Both the position numbers and the translations under genes were made by a program. Shown piece after piece: positions 1-11,671 of a stretch of 32,938 nt of DNA. The DNA comes from Verrucomicrobia subdivision 6 bacterium (GTDB lineage: Bacteria > Verrucomicrobiota > Verrucomicrobiia > Methylacidiphilales > Verrucolacustridaceae), in contig CAMCFB010000011.1 in assembly GCA_945874125.1 (NCBI GenBank), forward strand, positions 1 through 32,938, given 5' to 3'. Numbering within the stretch: position 1 is the stretch's first letter; every line of letters starts with the position of its first letter. The notes under the pieces were generated by a model. It did not search any database, was not told the DNA's origin, and saw nothing but the letters and a program-made list of their open reading frames with translations.

Positions 1-69
1 GTACCAGACCGAGCTCCAGTTGCGCCGGAGCGGTAAACGAAATCCCATCGGATGTGTCTTTTGTCCCAT
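1..69 (-). CDS. rpsC: 30S ribosomal protein S3, N-terminal fragment
   Basis: Only the first 23 codons are in the window; the gene runs off the left edge. The ATG is the complement of 67-69 and the translation starts MGQKTHPMGFRLPL, matching the universal S3 opening (MGQKxHPxGFRLG-like). S3 binds 16S rRNA in the 30S head and lines the mRNA entry channel. It starts 6 nt after the rplV stop, the normal L22-S3 order of the S10 operon. The SD is weak (AGAACG), which suggests coupling to rplV translation. Identity rests on a short but highly diagnostic N-terminus plus position. Confidence 0.9.
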   Translation of the reverse strand, partial: MGQKTHPMGFRLPLRRNWSSVWY

Positions 70-75
70 AACGTT

Positions 76-492
76 CTATGCCTTCGACTCGGCTTTCGCC
101 TTCGTCCCTTTCTTTTCCTTCTTCACGGGAGCTGCCTCTTCTGGGGTTAACTCTCGCAATGTGATCCGAATATGACTGGTACGTTTCCGAATTGGACCCG
201 CGCTTCCGCGTGCCTTTGGTTGGAAACGATGGAAGGTAGATCCCTCGCCCACCATCACCTCGTGCACCTTGAGCTTGTCCGCGGGGATCGAATGGTTGTT
301 CTCCCCATTGGCGACGGCCGATCGCAAGGTCTGGAGCAGCAAACGGGCCGACTTCTGCGGAGCAAAACTCAGCCGAGCATCCGCCTCTTTCACCGACAAT
401 CCTCTCATCGCGCGCGCAATATCGCGAATCTTGAAGGCGGACATCCGCGCGTACTTCATTTCGGCTCGCGCCGTGCGTATTTCGGTACTCAT
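76..492 (-). CDS. rplV: 50S ribosomal protein L22
   Basis: A 138-residue protein. L22 binds 23S rRNA and its long beta-hairpin lines the peptide exit tunnel. Visible family features are the N-terminal helical part (ARMSAFKIRDIARAMRG) and the hairpin region with FHRFQPKARGSAGPIRKRTSH at about residues 88-108, typical of L22. The last ~20 residues are a Lys/Ala/Glu-rich tail beyond the usual ~110-residue core. The ATG overlaps the stop of the preceding unusual ORF by 4 nt (ATGA at 489-492), so its translation is probably coupled to that ORF rather than directly to S19. Confidence 0.97.
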   Translation of the reverse strand: MSTEIRTARAEMKYARMSAFKIRDIARAMRGLSVKEADARLSFAPQKSARLLLQTLRSAVANGENNHSIPADKLKVHEVMVGEGSTFHRFQPKARGSAGPIRKRTSHIRITLRELTPEEAAPVKKEKKGTKAKAESKA

Positions 493-1136
493 TTTTGCGC
501 CAAGACCGATACACGGTCCCCCACTTGAATTTTGGCCCCATCATTCAGCTGTTCCGGCAACCCCGCGGAAACCAATTCACGAACCTCGAGCAAGCGGCAT
601 GTGCCCAGAACCTTATCCCCTCTCAAAATCCGAAACGGCATCCCCTCTTTCGCTCCTTGGCTTCGGCCCAAATTCAAAACCAGTGCCTGCTGATCCCGAT
701 CCACCGCTACAACTTGGGCGTCCGTCAGACTACGAGCCAGAGGTCGAGGCTGATTGTTCTTGGCCAGTTCGCTGAGGGCGCGTTTGGCCGATTCAAACTC
801 GGCCCGAGCGGCCGCTTTCTTCGCGGGAATTGGCTCCCCTGCCCAATTCGCCGCCGCGTCCAAAACGCTCTTCGTTTGCTCCGCCAGTTCCTTGGCGTAA
901 CGCTCCGCCCGGATCAACTCCCCCGAAAGGCGGGCAATCTGATCGTGGCTATCGCGCACATCGTTGCTCAGGGCTGCGATTCCCAAAATCTCGTCCCTTC
1001 TCTGCAATTCGAGCCAAGCCGCGCGGTAGGCTTTCGCTTCCGCTTGGGCCAGCAACAGTTCATCCGCCCGCGGCGACGATCCCGCCGAAAGCATGTTTCC
1101 AGACGCCAAGACGCCCAGGAGAAGGAGGAGATTCAT
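489..1136 (-). CDS. Unidentified putative exported coiled-coil protein inside the S10 operon
   Basis: I do not recognise this 215-residue protein as any ribosomal protein. Residues 1-18 are hydrophobic ([16 protein letters not shown]) and could be a signal peptide or membrane anchor, although there is no Lys or Arg in the n-region. Residues about 25-130 are rich in Ala, Glu, Leu, Arg and Lys and look like a long helical or coiled-coil segment. Residues about 138-212 look like a small beta domain with the pattern VVAVDRDQQALVLNLG, GxxxGMPFRILRGDK and IQVGDRVSVL. My impression is that similar C-terminal domains occur in verrucomicrobial and planctomycete proteins, but I cannot verify this. It sits between rpsS and rplV. 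The rpsS stop and this start share one base (TAATG), and its stop overlaps the rplV start (ATGA), so it is firmly embedded in the operon. It could be an envelope protein or, if not exported, an RNA or ribosome-associated factor. Confidence 0.85.
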   Translation of the reverse strand: MNLLLLLGVLASGNMLSAGSSPRADELLLAQAEAKAYRAAWLELQRRDEILGIAALSNDVRDSHDQIARLSGELIRAERYAKELAEQTKSVLDAAANWAGEPIPAKKAAARAEFESAKRALSELAKNNQPRPLARSLTDAQVVAVDRDQQALVLNLGRSQGAKEGMPFRILRGDKVLGTCRLLEVRELVSAGLPEQLNDGAKIQVGDRVSVLAQK

Positions 1137-1411
1137 TATTTAGTCACCTTCTCGGTGTGCCCACCGTGCTTTTTGAAGATCCGAGTTGGCGAAAATTCAC
1201 CCAGTCGATGACCCACCATATTCTCCGTCACGAAAACAGGATTAAACGCCTTCCCATTGTGCACGAGAAACGTGTGTCCCACGAATTCGGGCGAAATCAT
1301 GGAACGCCGGGACCAAGTCTTGATCGGCTTTTTCGCCCCCGAGCCGATTTTCTGCACCTTGACCAATAAATGGTCATCGATGAAAGCACCCTTTTTTAAA
1401 CTACGACTCAT
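1136..1411 (-). CDS. rpsS: 30S ribosomal protein S19
   Basis: A 91-residue protein of normal length that begins [16 protein letters not shown] and holds the S19 core: [22 protein letters not shown], then [21 protein letters not shown]19 forms a complex with S13 in the 30S head and contacts 16S rRNA near the A site. Its ATG overlaps the rplB stop by 4 nt (1408-1411). Its stop overlaps the start of the following non-ribosomal ORF by one base, whereas in most bacteria rplV would follow. Confidence 0.98.
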   Translation of the reverse strand: MSRSLKKGAFIDDHLLVKVQKIGSGAKKPIKTWSRRSMISPEFVGHTFLVHNGKAFNPVFVTENMVGHRLGEFSPTRIFKKHGGHTEKVTK

Positions 1412-2259
1412 GACGATCTCTTCTTTCTCCGGTCTTCGACAATAAACCGGCTCGATGTCTTATGACGGTGACGGGTCTTCAATCCCTTGGCCAATTGACC
1501 CCAAGGCGAGACGGGATGTTGACGTCCACCACCGCCCTTGCTCTTACCCTGACCTCCGCCCATCGGATGATCCACTGGGTTCATCACCATTCCCCGAGTA
1601 TGAGGCCGGCGTCCTAACCATCGACCCCGACCCGCTTTTCCTAAACTCACTTTTTCATGGGAAACATTGCCGACTTGGCCAACCGTGGCATAGCAATCCG
1701 CGTGCAGCCGCCGAAGCTCGCCGGAGGGAAGACGGACCAACGCGTAATCTTTATCGATCGCGGTACAAATCGCCGCGGCCCCAGCCGAGCGAACCATCTG
1801 AGCTCCCCGTCCCGGAACCATCTCAATGTTGTGCAAAGGCAAACCTTGCGGGATCAGTCGCAACGGCAGGGCATTGCCCACCTCCGCTGGAACATTCGCC
1901 CCCGCCGCCACCGTTCCCCCGACCTTGAGACCTTCCGGAGCCAAAATATAAGCTTTCTCTTTCGCTCCGTAGTCAATTAAGGCAATGCGGGCCGAACGAT
2001 TCGGGTCATACTGAATCCCGATCACCTTGCCTGCTTTCGTTCGTTTGCGGCGATTCCACTCGATGATTCGAAATTGCTTCTTGTGACCACCTCCGCGATG
2101 ACGTGAAGTCGTGCGACCATGGGCATTCCGACCACCCGTGCGGCGCTTGATTTCCATCAAGCTGCGTTCCGGCGCGGATCCACGGGTGAGCTCACTAAAG
2201 TCGTGCAATTGGGTAAACCGCAACGATGGAGTCAGAGGACGAAATTCTTTGAGGGGCAT
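1408..2259 (-). CDS. rplB: 50S ribosomal protein L2
   Basis: A 283-residue protein of typical length. L2 binds 23S rRNA near the peptidyl transferase centre and is needed for subunit joining. Recognisable stretches are [23 protein letters not shown] at about 42-65, an OB-like middle, and the C-terminal signature [19 protein letters not shown] around residues 225-243 that carries the conserved His. The N-terminal ~25 residues are less conserved than usual. The gene lies between rplW and rpsS in canonical order. Confidence 0.98.
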   Translation of the reverse strand: MPLKEFRPLTPSLRFTQLHDFSELTRGSAPERSLMEIKRRTGGRNAHGRTTSRHRGGGHKKQFRIIEWNRRKRTKAGKVIGIQYDPNRSARIALIDYGAKEKAYILAPEGLKVGGTVAAGANVPAEVGNALPLRLIPQGLPLHNIEMVPGRGAQMVRSAGAAAICTAIDKDYALVRLPSGELRRLHADCYATVGQVGNVSHEKVSLGKAGRGRWLGRRPHTRGMVMNPVDHPMGGGQGKSKGGGGRQHPVSPWGQLAKGLKTRHRHKTSSRFIVEDRRKKRSS

Positions 2260-2269
2260 AAATATTCTC

Positions 2270-2554
2270 CTAGACCAACTCGATCTTCTGGCCCTCGGCC
2301 AGGGTAATAATTGCTCGTTTGCCGTGGTTGGTGCGACCGGGTTCGCCTCGACGGGAACGCCGCGATTTGCCCGCCCGCCGCATGGTATTCACTCGTAGAA
2401 CCTTTTTTCCAAAGAGAGCGGTGATGGCCTGACGAATTTCCAGTTTCGTCGCATCAGGAGCGACATCGAAAAGGTACTGGTTATGCGCGGTCGCTAAGCG
2501 GTTCCCCTTTTCCGAAATCCTAGGTGTCAGGATGACTTCGGTTGGTTGTCTCAT
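2270..2554 (-). CDS. rplW: 50S ribosomal protein L23
   Basis: A 94-residue protein that begins MRQPTEVILTPRISEKG, the usual L23 opening. L23 sits at the tunnel exit and in bacteria is the docking site for trigger factor and SRP. The middle includes YLFDVAPDATKLEIRQAITALFGKKVLRVNTM, a standard L23 stretch. The start overlaps the rplD stop by 4 nt (2551-2554), which indicates translational coupling. Confidence 0.97.
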   Translation of the reverse strand: MRQPTEVILTPRISEKGNRLATAHNQYLFDVAPDATKLEIRQAITALFGKKVLRVNTMRRAGKSRRSRRGEPGRTNHGKRAIITLAEGQKIELV

Positions 2555-3192
2555 GATGCTTTGGCCTCCTTGGAGCCAGCGTTCAGTCGTGTGCCCAGCT
2601 CTTTCCAGGCCTCTTCGGAAACCCAGACCATTCGACGACGCAAAAGATCCTCGGCGTTGACCTCACGAGCAGGGCGAACATCCACTTCACGCAGATTGTG
2701 GGCCGCTTTCAAAAGGGTGCTTTCCGGTTTCCCCAAAATCAAAAGGACCGACAAAGGCAACCCTGCATCCTTCAACCAAGCGATCAGCTCCTTCGTTTTG
2801 GGCGCCTTGAGGCTAGGAACCAAACCGCTGTGCAATTTTCCTTGCGTGGCCAAATCGCTGAGCGCACGACGAAGGGCCGTCCGCAGAACGGTCTTGGGAA
2901 TATCCTTTCGATAGCTTCGAGGATGGGGACCAAAAGCAACCCCACCGCCACGCCAAACGGGGGAGGACTTATATCCAGCACGCGCGCGCCCCGTTCCCTT
3001 CTGATTCCACGGTTTCGTTCCAGAAAGATCCACCATCGCCTTCGTCTTGGTCGAATGAGTGCCCGAACGACGAGCCGCTCGGTAGGCGGTCACCGCTTCA
3101 TGAAGCGCTTGGCTGGCCCGGCGATTCTTGAAAAGTTCAACGCCGAGCGCTTTCTCGGCTGCGGTCAGGTCGATGGTTTTCGCTTTGGCCAT
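2551..3192 (-). CDS. rplD: 50S ribosomal protein L4
   Basis: A 213-residue protein of normal length. The L4 loop signature GTKPWNQKGTGRARAGYKSSPVWRGGGVAFGPHPRSY spans about residues 53-90; this extended loop reaches the exit tunnel. In enterobacteria L4 also represses its own operon through an S10 leader. Here rpsJ starts 3 nt after fusA, so no equivalent leader has room to exist. It begins 4 nt after the rplC stop. Confidence 0.97.
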   Translation of the reverse strand: MAKAKTIDLTAAEKALGVELFKNRRASQALHEAVTAYRAARRSGTHSTKTKAMVDLSGTKPWNQKGTGRARAGYKSSPVWRGGGVAFGPHPRSYRKDIPKTVLRTALRRALSDLATQGKLHSGLVPSLKAPKTKELIAWLKDAGLPLSVLLILGKPESTLLKAAHNLREVDVRPAREVNAEDLLRRRMVWVSEEAWKELGTRLNAGSKEAKAS

Positions 3193-3196
3193 ACAA

Positions 3197-3841
3197 TTAC
3201 CCGTTCACCGCCGCTTTTTTCGCGTCCCGCACAATGACCACACTTCCGTTGGCCCCCGGAATTGCACCGCGAACCAAAAGGAGCTTCTCCCCTTCCCGAA
3301 CCTGCATGACCTTCAAATTCTGGATCGTGCAATTGTCTAAGCCTAGATGTCCGGGCATGCCCGCATTCTTGTACACCCGACCGGGGGTGGATCGGCAACC
3401 GATCGCTCCATTTCGGCGATGAGTGGTCGATCCGTGCGCATCCGCTTGCCCCGCAAAGTTGTGCTTTCTCATGACGCCGTGAAAGCCCTTCCCCTTGGAA
3501 AGGCCGTAGACGTCGACGAGTTGCCCTGCCTTAAATCGGGTGACCGCAACCTCCGTGCCCACCGCAAGATCAGCTGGCGCCGCCCGAAACTGGCGCAAGA
3601 AAAGAGGGTTTTTCCGACCTGCTTTTTCAAAGGCGACCCGCTGGGGTTTATTCGTTCTCGAACTCTTGCGCTCGCCCATCCCCATCACGACGGCTTTCAC
3701 CTTATTTTTTTCGGGAGTGCGAAGTTCATACACCGTGTTCGTCTCCGCGGAGATTACGGTCACGGCCGTAGCTAGACCCTGATCGTCATAGATCCGGGTC
3801 ATGCCCAACTTTTTCCCGATCATGCCAAATCTCTCAATCAT
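3197..3841 (-). CDS. rplC: 50S ribosomal protein L3
   Basis: A 214-residue protein. L3 is an early-assembly protein whose loop approaches the peptidyl transferase centre. Family features are MIGKKLGMTRIYDDQG near the start, the GKGFHGVMRKHNF motif at about 135-150 and the HGSTTHRRNGAIGCRSTPGRVYKNAGMPGHLG region at about 157-185. The ATG at 3841 is chosen over the in-frame Met seven codons in (MIGKKLG) because an AAGGAG lies 9 nt upstream of it. Confidence 0.97.
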   Translation of the reverse strand: MIERFGMIGKKLGMTRIYDDQGLATAVTVISAETNTVYELRTPEKNKVKAVVMGMGERKSSRTNKPQRVAFEKAGRKNPLFLRQFRAAPADLAVGTEVAVTRFKAGQLVDVYGLSKGKGFHGVMRKHNFAGQADAHGSTTHRRNGAIGCRSTPGRVYKNAGMPGHLGLDNCTIQNLKVMQVREGEKLLLVRGAIPGANGSVVIVRDAKKAAVNG

Positions 3842-3856
3842 CGTCCGGTTCTCCTT

Positions 3857-4165
3857 TTAGATCTTGATCGTGATGTCCACCCCAGCAGGTAGGTTTAATT
3901 TTTTAAGCTCGTCCACTGTTTTTCCCGATGGCTCGAGAATATCGAGCAGCCGTTTATGGGTGCGGATCTCAAACTGATCCATGCTCTTCTTGTCACAATG
4001 AGGCGAGCGATTGACGGTGTACCGCTCGATTTTGGTCGGCAAAGGAATCGGCCCGGCCACCCGGGAGCCCGTCCGAGATGCCGTCTCCGAAATCTCGCCC
4101 GCCGCTTTGTCCAAGAGACGGAAATCGAATGATTTGAGACGAATGCGGATGCGTGTCGTGGCCAT
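3857..4165 (-). CDS. rpsJ: 30S ribosomal protein S10 (NusE)
   Basis: A 102-residue protein of standard length. It contains [21 protein letters not shown] and the loop [40 protein letters not shown]10 is a 30S head protein and, as NusE, also binds NusG and NusB during transcription antitermination and transcription-translation coupling. It follows fusA by only 3 nt, which joins the str and S10 operons. In many bacteria tuf lies between them; here tuf is next to secE instead. Confidence 0.98.
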   Translation of the reverse strand: MATTRIRIRLKSFDFRLLDKAAGEISETASRTGSRVAGPIPLPTKIERYTVNRSPHCDKKSMDQFEIRTHKRLLDILEPSGKTVDELKKLNLPAGVDITIKI

Positions 4166-4168
4166 AAA

Positions 4169-6313
4169 TTAACCTTTCTTTTGTTGGGTGACTTGAGCGA
4201 GAACGCTCGACGGAACCTGTTCGAAGTGGGACGGCTCCATCGAATAGGCCGCCCGGCCACGGGAAAGGGATCGGATCGTATTCACATATCCAAACATTTC
4301 CGCCAAGGGCACCTCGGCCTTCACCACCGAGGTCAGATTCTTCGAGTCGACATTCATAATCTTTCCCCGGCGCCGATTGATATCCCCCAAAATATCGCCT
4401 TGGTACTCGTCCGGAGTCGAACACTCCACCGACATGATCGGCTCCAACAAAATAGGTCCCGCTTTCTGCATCGCGTCCTTGACCGCAAAAATTGCTGCCA
4501 TTTTGAAGGCTAACTCGTTGGAATCCACCTCGTGGTATGAGCCGTCCATAATTTCGATCTTCATGTCGATCACGGGACTTCCGTGCAACACCCCATTCAG
4601 CAAAGCCTCTTGCACACCCTTTTTGACCGCAGGGATATATTCCTTCGGAATGTTTCCCCCGGTAACCTTGTTGTCCACCGTGATTCCCTTCCCACGCTCT
4701 TGCGGTTCCACCTGCAGGATCACGTGACCATATTGACCCCGACCCCCGGATTGCTTGATCAGCTTGCCTTCCCCACCCGAGCTCTTCGTAATCGTCTCGC
4801 GATAGGCAATCTGTGGGGCGCCGGAATTAGTCTCCACACTGAACTCCCGTTTCAAACGGTCGCAAATAATTTCCAAATGTAACTCCCCCATCCCCTTGAT
4901 GATGGTCTGCCCTGTCTCCTCGTTGCTTTGCACCTGGAAAGTCGGATCTTCCTCGGAAAGACGCTGGAGAGCTTCGCCCATTTTTTCACGGTCACCCTTG
5001 GTCTTCGGTTCCACCGCCATCGAAATAACCGGCTCGGGGAAACTGGGTGGCTCAAGAGTGATTTCGAGATCTTCGTTTCGTAATGTGTCGCCCGTGGCAA
5101 TGTCCTTCAGACCCACCGTCGCAGCAATGTCACCCGCAAAAACGGTGTCGATGTCCTCCCGCTTGTCCGCCTGAATTTGGATCAGCCGACTCACCCTCTC
5201 TCTCTTTCCAGTGCGTGAATTATAGATGAACTCGCCTTTGCTCAATTTGCCCGCGTACACCCGGAAAAAGATCAATTTTCCGACAAACGGATCGGTCCAA
5301 AGCTTGAAGGCCAACGAGCAGAATTTCGCGTTGTCGTCCACTTTGACGGGGATTCTCTCTTCCGGATTTTCCGTGCTGTGTCCGATGGCCGGAGGAATGT
5401 CGATCGGGCTGGGAAGATATTCGACCACTGCATCCACCAAGGTTTGCACTCCTTTGTTTTTAAAAGCGGAACCGCCCACCACGGGAACAAACTTATTCGA
5501 GCAGGTTGCCCGACGGACTGCTTCCTTCAATTGCTTGGTCGTGGGTCTCTTCTCCTCCAAGAACATGTTGCCCACCTCTTCATCCACGTCCGCAATCGCC
5601 TCAATCAACTCCTCTAATTTCTTCTTCGCCATCTCCTGATGCTCGGCCGGAATCTCCTCAATCGTATAGGTCGATCCCAAGTCCTTGCTGTCCGAATAAA
5701 CGATGGCTTTCTGATTGATAACATCGATCACGCCCTTGAGGTAATCTTCTTTGCCGAGTGGGATCAAAATCGGCCAGGCATTCGCCCCTAATTTGGTCTT
5801 CATCTCACCCAACGCTTTCTCAAAGTCTGCTCCCGTCCGATCCATCTTATTGACGAACGCAATCCGCGGGACCCCATACTTGTTCGCCTGCCGCCACACT
5901 GTTTCGCTCTGCGGTTGAACCCCCGCCACCCCGCAAAATACGGCGATCGCACCGTCCAACACCCGCAAGGAACGCTCCACCTCGGCCGTGAAATCCACGT
6001 GTCCGGGAGTGTCGATAATATTGATTCGGTTCTTCGTTTTTTCGAAAGACTTAATGATTCCCGGCTCCTCTTTTACCGGCCAGAAACAGGTCGTCGCTGC
6101 CGAGGTGATGGTGATGCCTCGCTCTCTCTCCTGCTCCATCCAGTCCGTTACGGTAGTGCCCTCATGCACTTCGCCCATCTTGTGAATGCTACCCGTGTAA
6201 AAGAGAACTCGCTCCGTTAACGTGGTCTTACCCGCATCGATATGGGCGCAGATCCCAATGTTGCGAGTCCTCTCCAACGAGTAGCTTCGGGCAGAATTGA
6301 CGGGGGCGGCCAT
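4169..6313 (-). CDS. fusA: Elongation factor G
   Basis: A 714-residue protein of normal EF-G length. EF-G is the GTPase that drives translocation and, with RRF, ribosome recycling. G1 is [16 protein letters not shown] near residues 23-38, G2 is the [13 protein letters not shown] region, G3 is DTPGHVDFT, and G4 is [10 protein letters not shown]. The C-terminal part has the domain IV/V signatures [15 protein letters not shown] and [13 protein letters not shown]. It is the third gene of rpsL-rpsG-fusA-rpsJ, 6 nt after rpsG. No truncation or odd residue was seen. Confidence 0.98.
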   Translation of the reverse strand: MAAPVNSARSYSLERTRNIGICAHIDAGKTTLTERVLFYTGSIHKMGEVHEGTTVTDWMEQERERGITITSAATTCFWPVKEEPGIIKSFEKTKNRINIIDTPGHVDFTAEVERSLRVLDGAIAVFCGVAGVQPQSETVWRQANKYGVPRIAFVNKMDRTGADFEKALGEMKTKLGANAWPILIPLGKEDYLKGVIDVINQKAIVYSDSKDLGSTYTIEEIPAEHQEMAKKKLEELIEAIADVDEEVGNMFLEEKRPTTKQLKEAVRRATCSNKFVPVVGGSAFKNKGVQTLVDAVVEYLPSPIDIPPAIGHSTENPEERIPVKVDDNAKFCSLAFKLWTDPFVGKLIFFRVYAGKLSKGEFIYNSRTGKRERVSRLIQIQADKREDIDTVFAGDIAATVGLKDIATGDTLRNEDLEITLEPPSFPEPVISMAVEPKTKGDREKMGEALQRLSEEDPTFQVQSNEETGQTIIKGMGELHLEIICDRLKREFSVETNSGAPQIAYRETITKSSGGEGKLIKQSGGRGQYGHVILQVEPQERGKGITVDNKVTGGNIPKEYIPAVKKGVQEALLNGVLHGSPVIDMKIEIMDGSYHEVDSNELAFKMAAIFAVKDAMQKAGPILLEPIMSVECSTPDEYQGDILGDINRRRGKIMNVDSKNLTSVVKAEVPLAEMFGYVNTIRSLSRGRAAYSMEPSHFEQVPSSVLAQVTQQKKG

Positions 6314-6319
6314 AAACGA

Positions 6320-6793
6320 TTACCAGCGTAAATGGGCGAACGCGCGGTTGGCCTGCGCCATGCGATGCGTTTCATCCCGCTTCTTCACGGCGTTACCTTG
6401 CCCGGTGGCAGCGTCCCGGATTTCTTGAGCCAAAGCTTTTTCAAAGGCCACCCCTTTACGCTTGTTCGCTAACTCCACAATCCAACGAAGGGCTAGGGAG
6501 AGCTGTCGCTCCGGCGTGGTTTCAACCGGAACCTGATAGGTCGCGCCACCCACTCGGCGAGACTTCACCTCAAGCCGAGGTTTGACATTCTCCACCGCCT
6601 TTTGCACCACCGCCAAAGGATCTCCCCCCGAACCACCCTCATTCGCCCGTTCGATTGCGTTATAAACCAATCGGCTCGCCGTCGACAACTTACCCTGCTT
6701 GAGGATGTAGCCGATCATTCGGCCCACCAGCATGCTTTCAAAAACGGGATCCGCGACGGTCTTGCGTGAAATATGGCGGCGACGACGGGACAT
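6320..6793 (-). CDS. rpsG: 30S ribosomal protein S7
   Basis: A 157-residue protein that begins MSRRRRHISRKTVADPVF. S7 nucleates assembly of the 30S head and contacts E- and P-site tRNA. Conserved stretches are GKLSTASRLVYNAIERA, NVKPRLEVKSRRVGGATYQVPVET and the C-terminal KKRDETHRMAQANRAFAHLRW. It lies 13 nt downstream of rpsL in the classical str order. Confidence 0.98.
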   Translation of the reverse strand: MSRRRRHISRKTVADPVFESMLVGRMIGYILKQGKLSTASRLVYNAIERANEGGSGGDPLAVVQKAVENVKPRLEVKSRRVGGATYQVPVETTPERQLSLALRWIVELANKRKGVAFEKALAQEIRDAATGQGNAVKKRDETHRMAQANRAFAHLRW

Positions 6794-6806
6794 GGTTCAG
6801 TCTCCT

Positions 6807-7247
6807 TTACGCTTTGGCCGGTTTGGCTTCTGCCGCCGCCTTGGCCCCACCGCCCTTGGGTCTCTTCACTCCGTACTTACTGCGGGAAACCAGTCGGGAA
6901 AGTTTGTTCGAATTACTCGGCCCGGCCGCACCTAGTGCATCCAACGTTCCACGGACGATGTGATAGCGAACCCCGGGCAAATCTTTCACCCGCCCACCAC
7001 GAATGAGTACAATCGAATGCTCCTGCAAATTATGGTTTTCCCCAGGAATGTAAGCGATCACCTCTTCCCCGTTCGAGAGGCGCACCTTGGCAACCTTACG
7101 CAAGGCGGAATTCGGCTTTTTTGGCGTGCGGGTCATCACCTGCAGGCAAACACCACGCCGTTGCGGACAGCCGTGTAGCGCTGGAGACTTCGTCCCCCGA
7201 TTTACGGCGGAACGACCCAATCTCACGAGCTGATTAATTGTCGGCAT
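6807..7247 (-). CDS. rpsL: 30S ribosomal protein S12
   Basis: A 146-residue protein from the ATG at 7247, which gives the universal start [12 protein letters not shown]. An upstream in-frame extension to 7310 is rejected. S12 is the decoding-centre protein. [17 protein letters not shown] and [13 protein letters not shown] are intact, including both Lys of PKKPNS and the Lys of GRVKDLPG, so the common streptomycin-resistance substitutions are absent. The C-terminus has an extra Ala/Lys tail. It heads the fused str/S10 operon after a 226-nt gap from rpoC. Confidence 0.97.
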   Translation of the reverse strand: MPTINQLVRLGRSAVNRGTKSPALHGCPQRRGVCLQVMTRTPKKPNSALRKVAKVRLSNGEEVIAYIPGENHNLQEHSIVLIRGGRVKDLPGVRYHIVRGTLDALGAAGPSNSNKLSRLVSRSKYGVKRPKGGGAKAAAEAKPAKA

Positions 7248-7377
7248 GGTGTCGATGTCCTCTTTCCAACTTTCAATCCTTGGCCGAACGACACCCCGGG
7301 AAGGGCCCATGAAGCGCTCAATGGCGCACGCATGGAGGACGATTCAAGCGAACCGTCGCATGCCGCAAAACCTAACT

Positions 7378-7383
7378 GGTCAA
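7378..7383 (-). promoter_or_regulatory. Possible -35 box of a promoter for the rpsL operon
   Basis: The minus strand reads TTGACC here, within the rpoC-rpsL spacer and downstream of the putative rpoC terminator. A new promoter would be expected after a terminator and before rpsL. I see no convincing -10 box 16-18 nt downstream, so this is only a weak candidate. Confidence 0.2.
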
Positions 7384-7430
7384 CCTTTTCAGGCCCCGGT
7401 CGGATGACAGCGGAAATTCAAATCCTGCCG

Positions 7431-7457
7431 AAAAAAACCACTGTCGGCAAGCGGTTT
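7431..7457 (-). terminator. Intrinsic terminator after rpoC
   Basis: The minus strand reads AAACCGCT, loop TGCCGAC, AGTGGTTT, then TTTT. As RNA this is an 8-bp stem with one G-U pair followed by a U-run, 17 nt after the rpoC stop. An alternative stem, TGCCGA (7449-7444) with TCGGCA (7431-7426), uses the loop of the first hairpin and the U-run, so the two folds exclude each other. Termination may therefore be partial or conditional. Confidence 0.6.
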
Positions 7458-7473
7458 CTGTAAGATTTCCGCC

Positions 7474-11643
<4,170 letters not shown>

Positions 11644-11671
11644 GGGTTGGTTTTTCTCTTTGGTTGTGGGG

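Noticed and set aside
7248-7310. Upstream extension of rpsL
   Set aside because: S12 universally starts MPTINQL, which is found at 7247.
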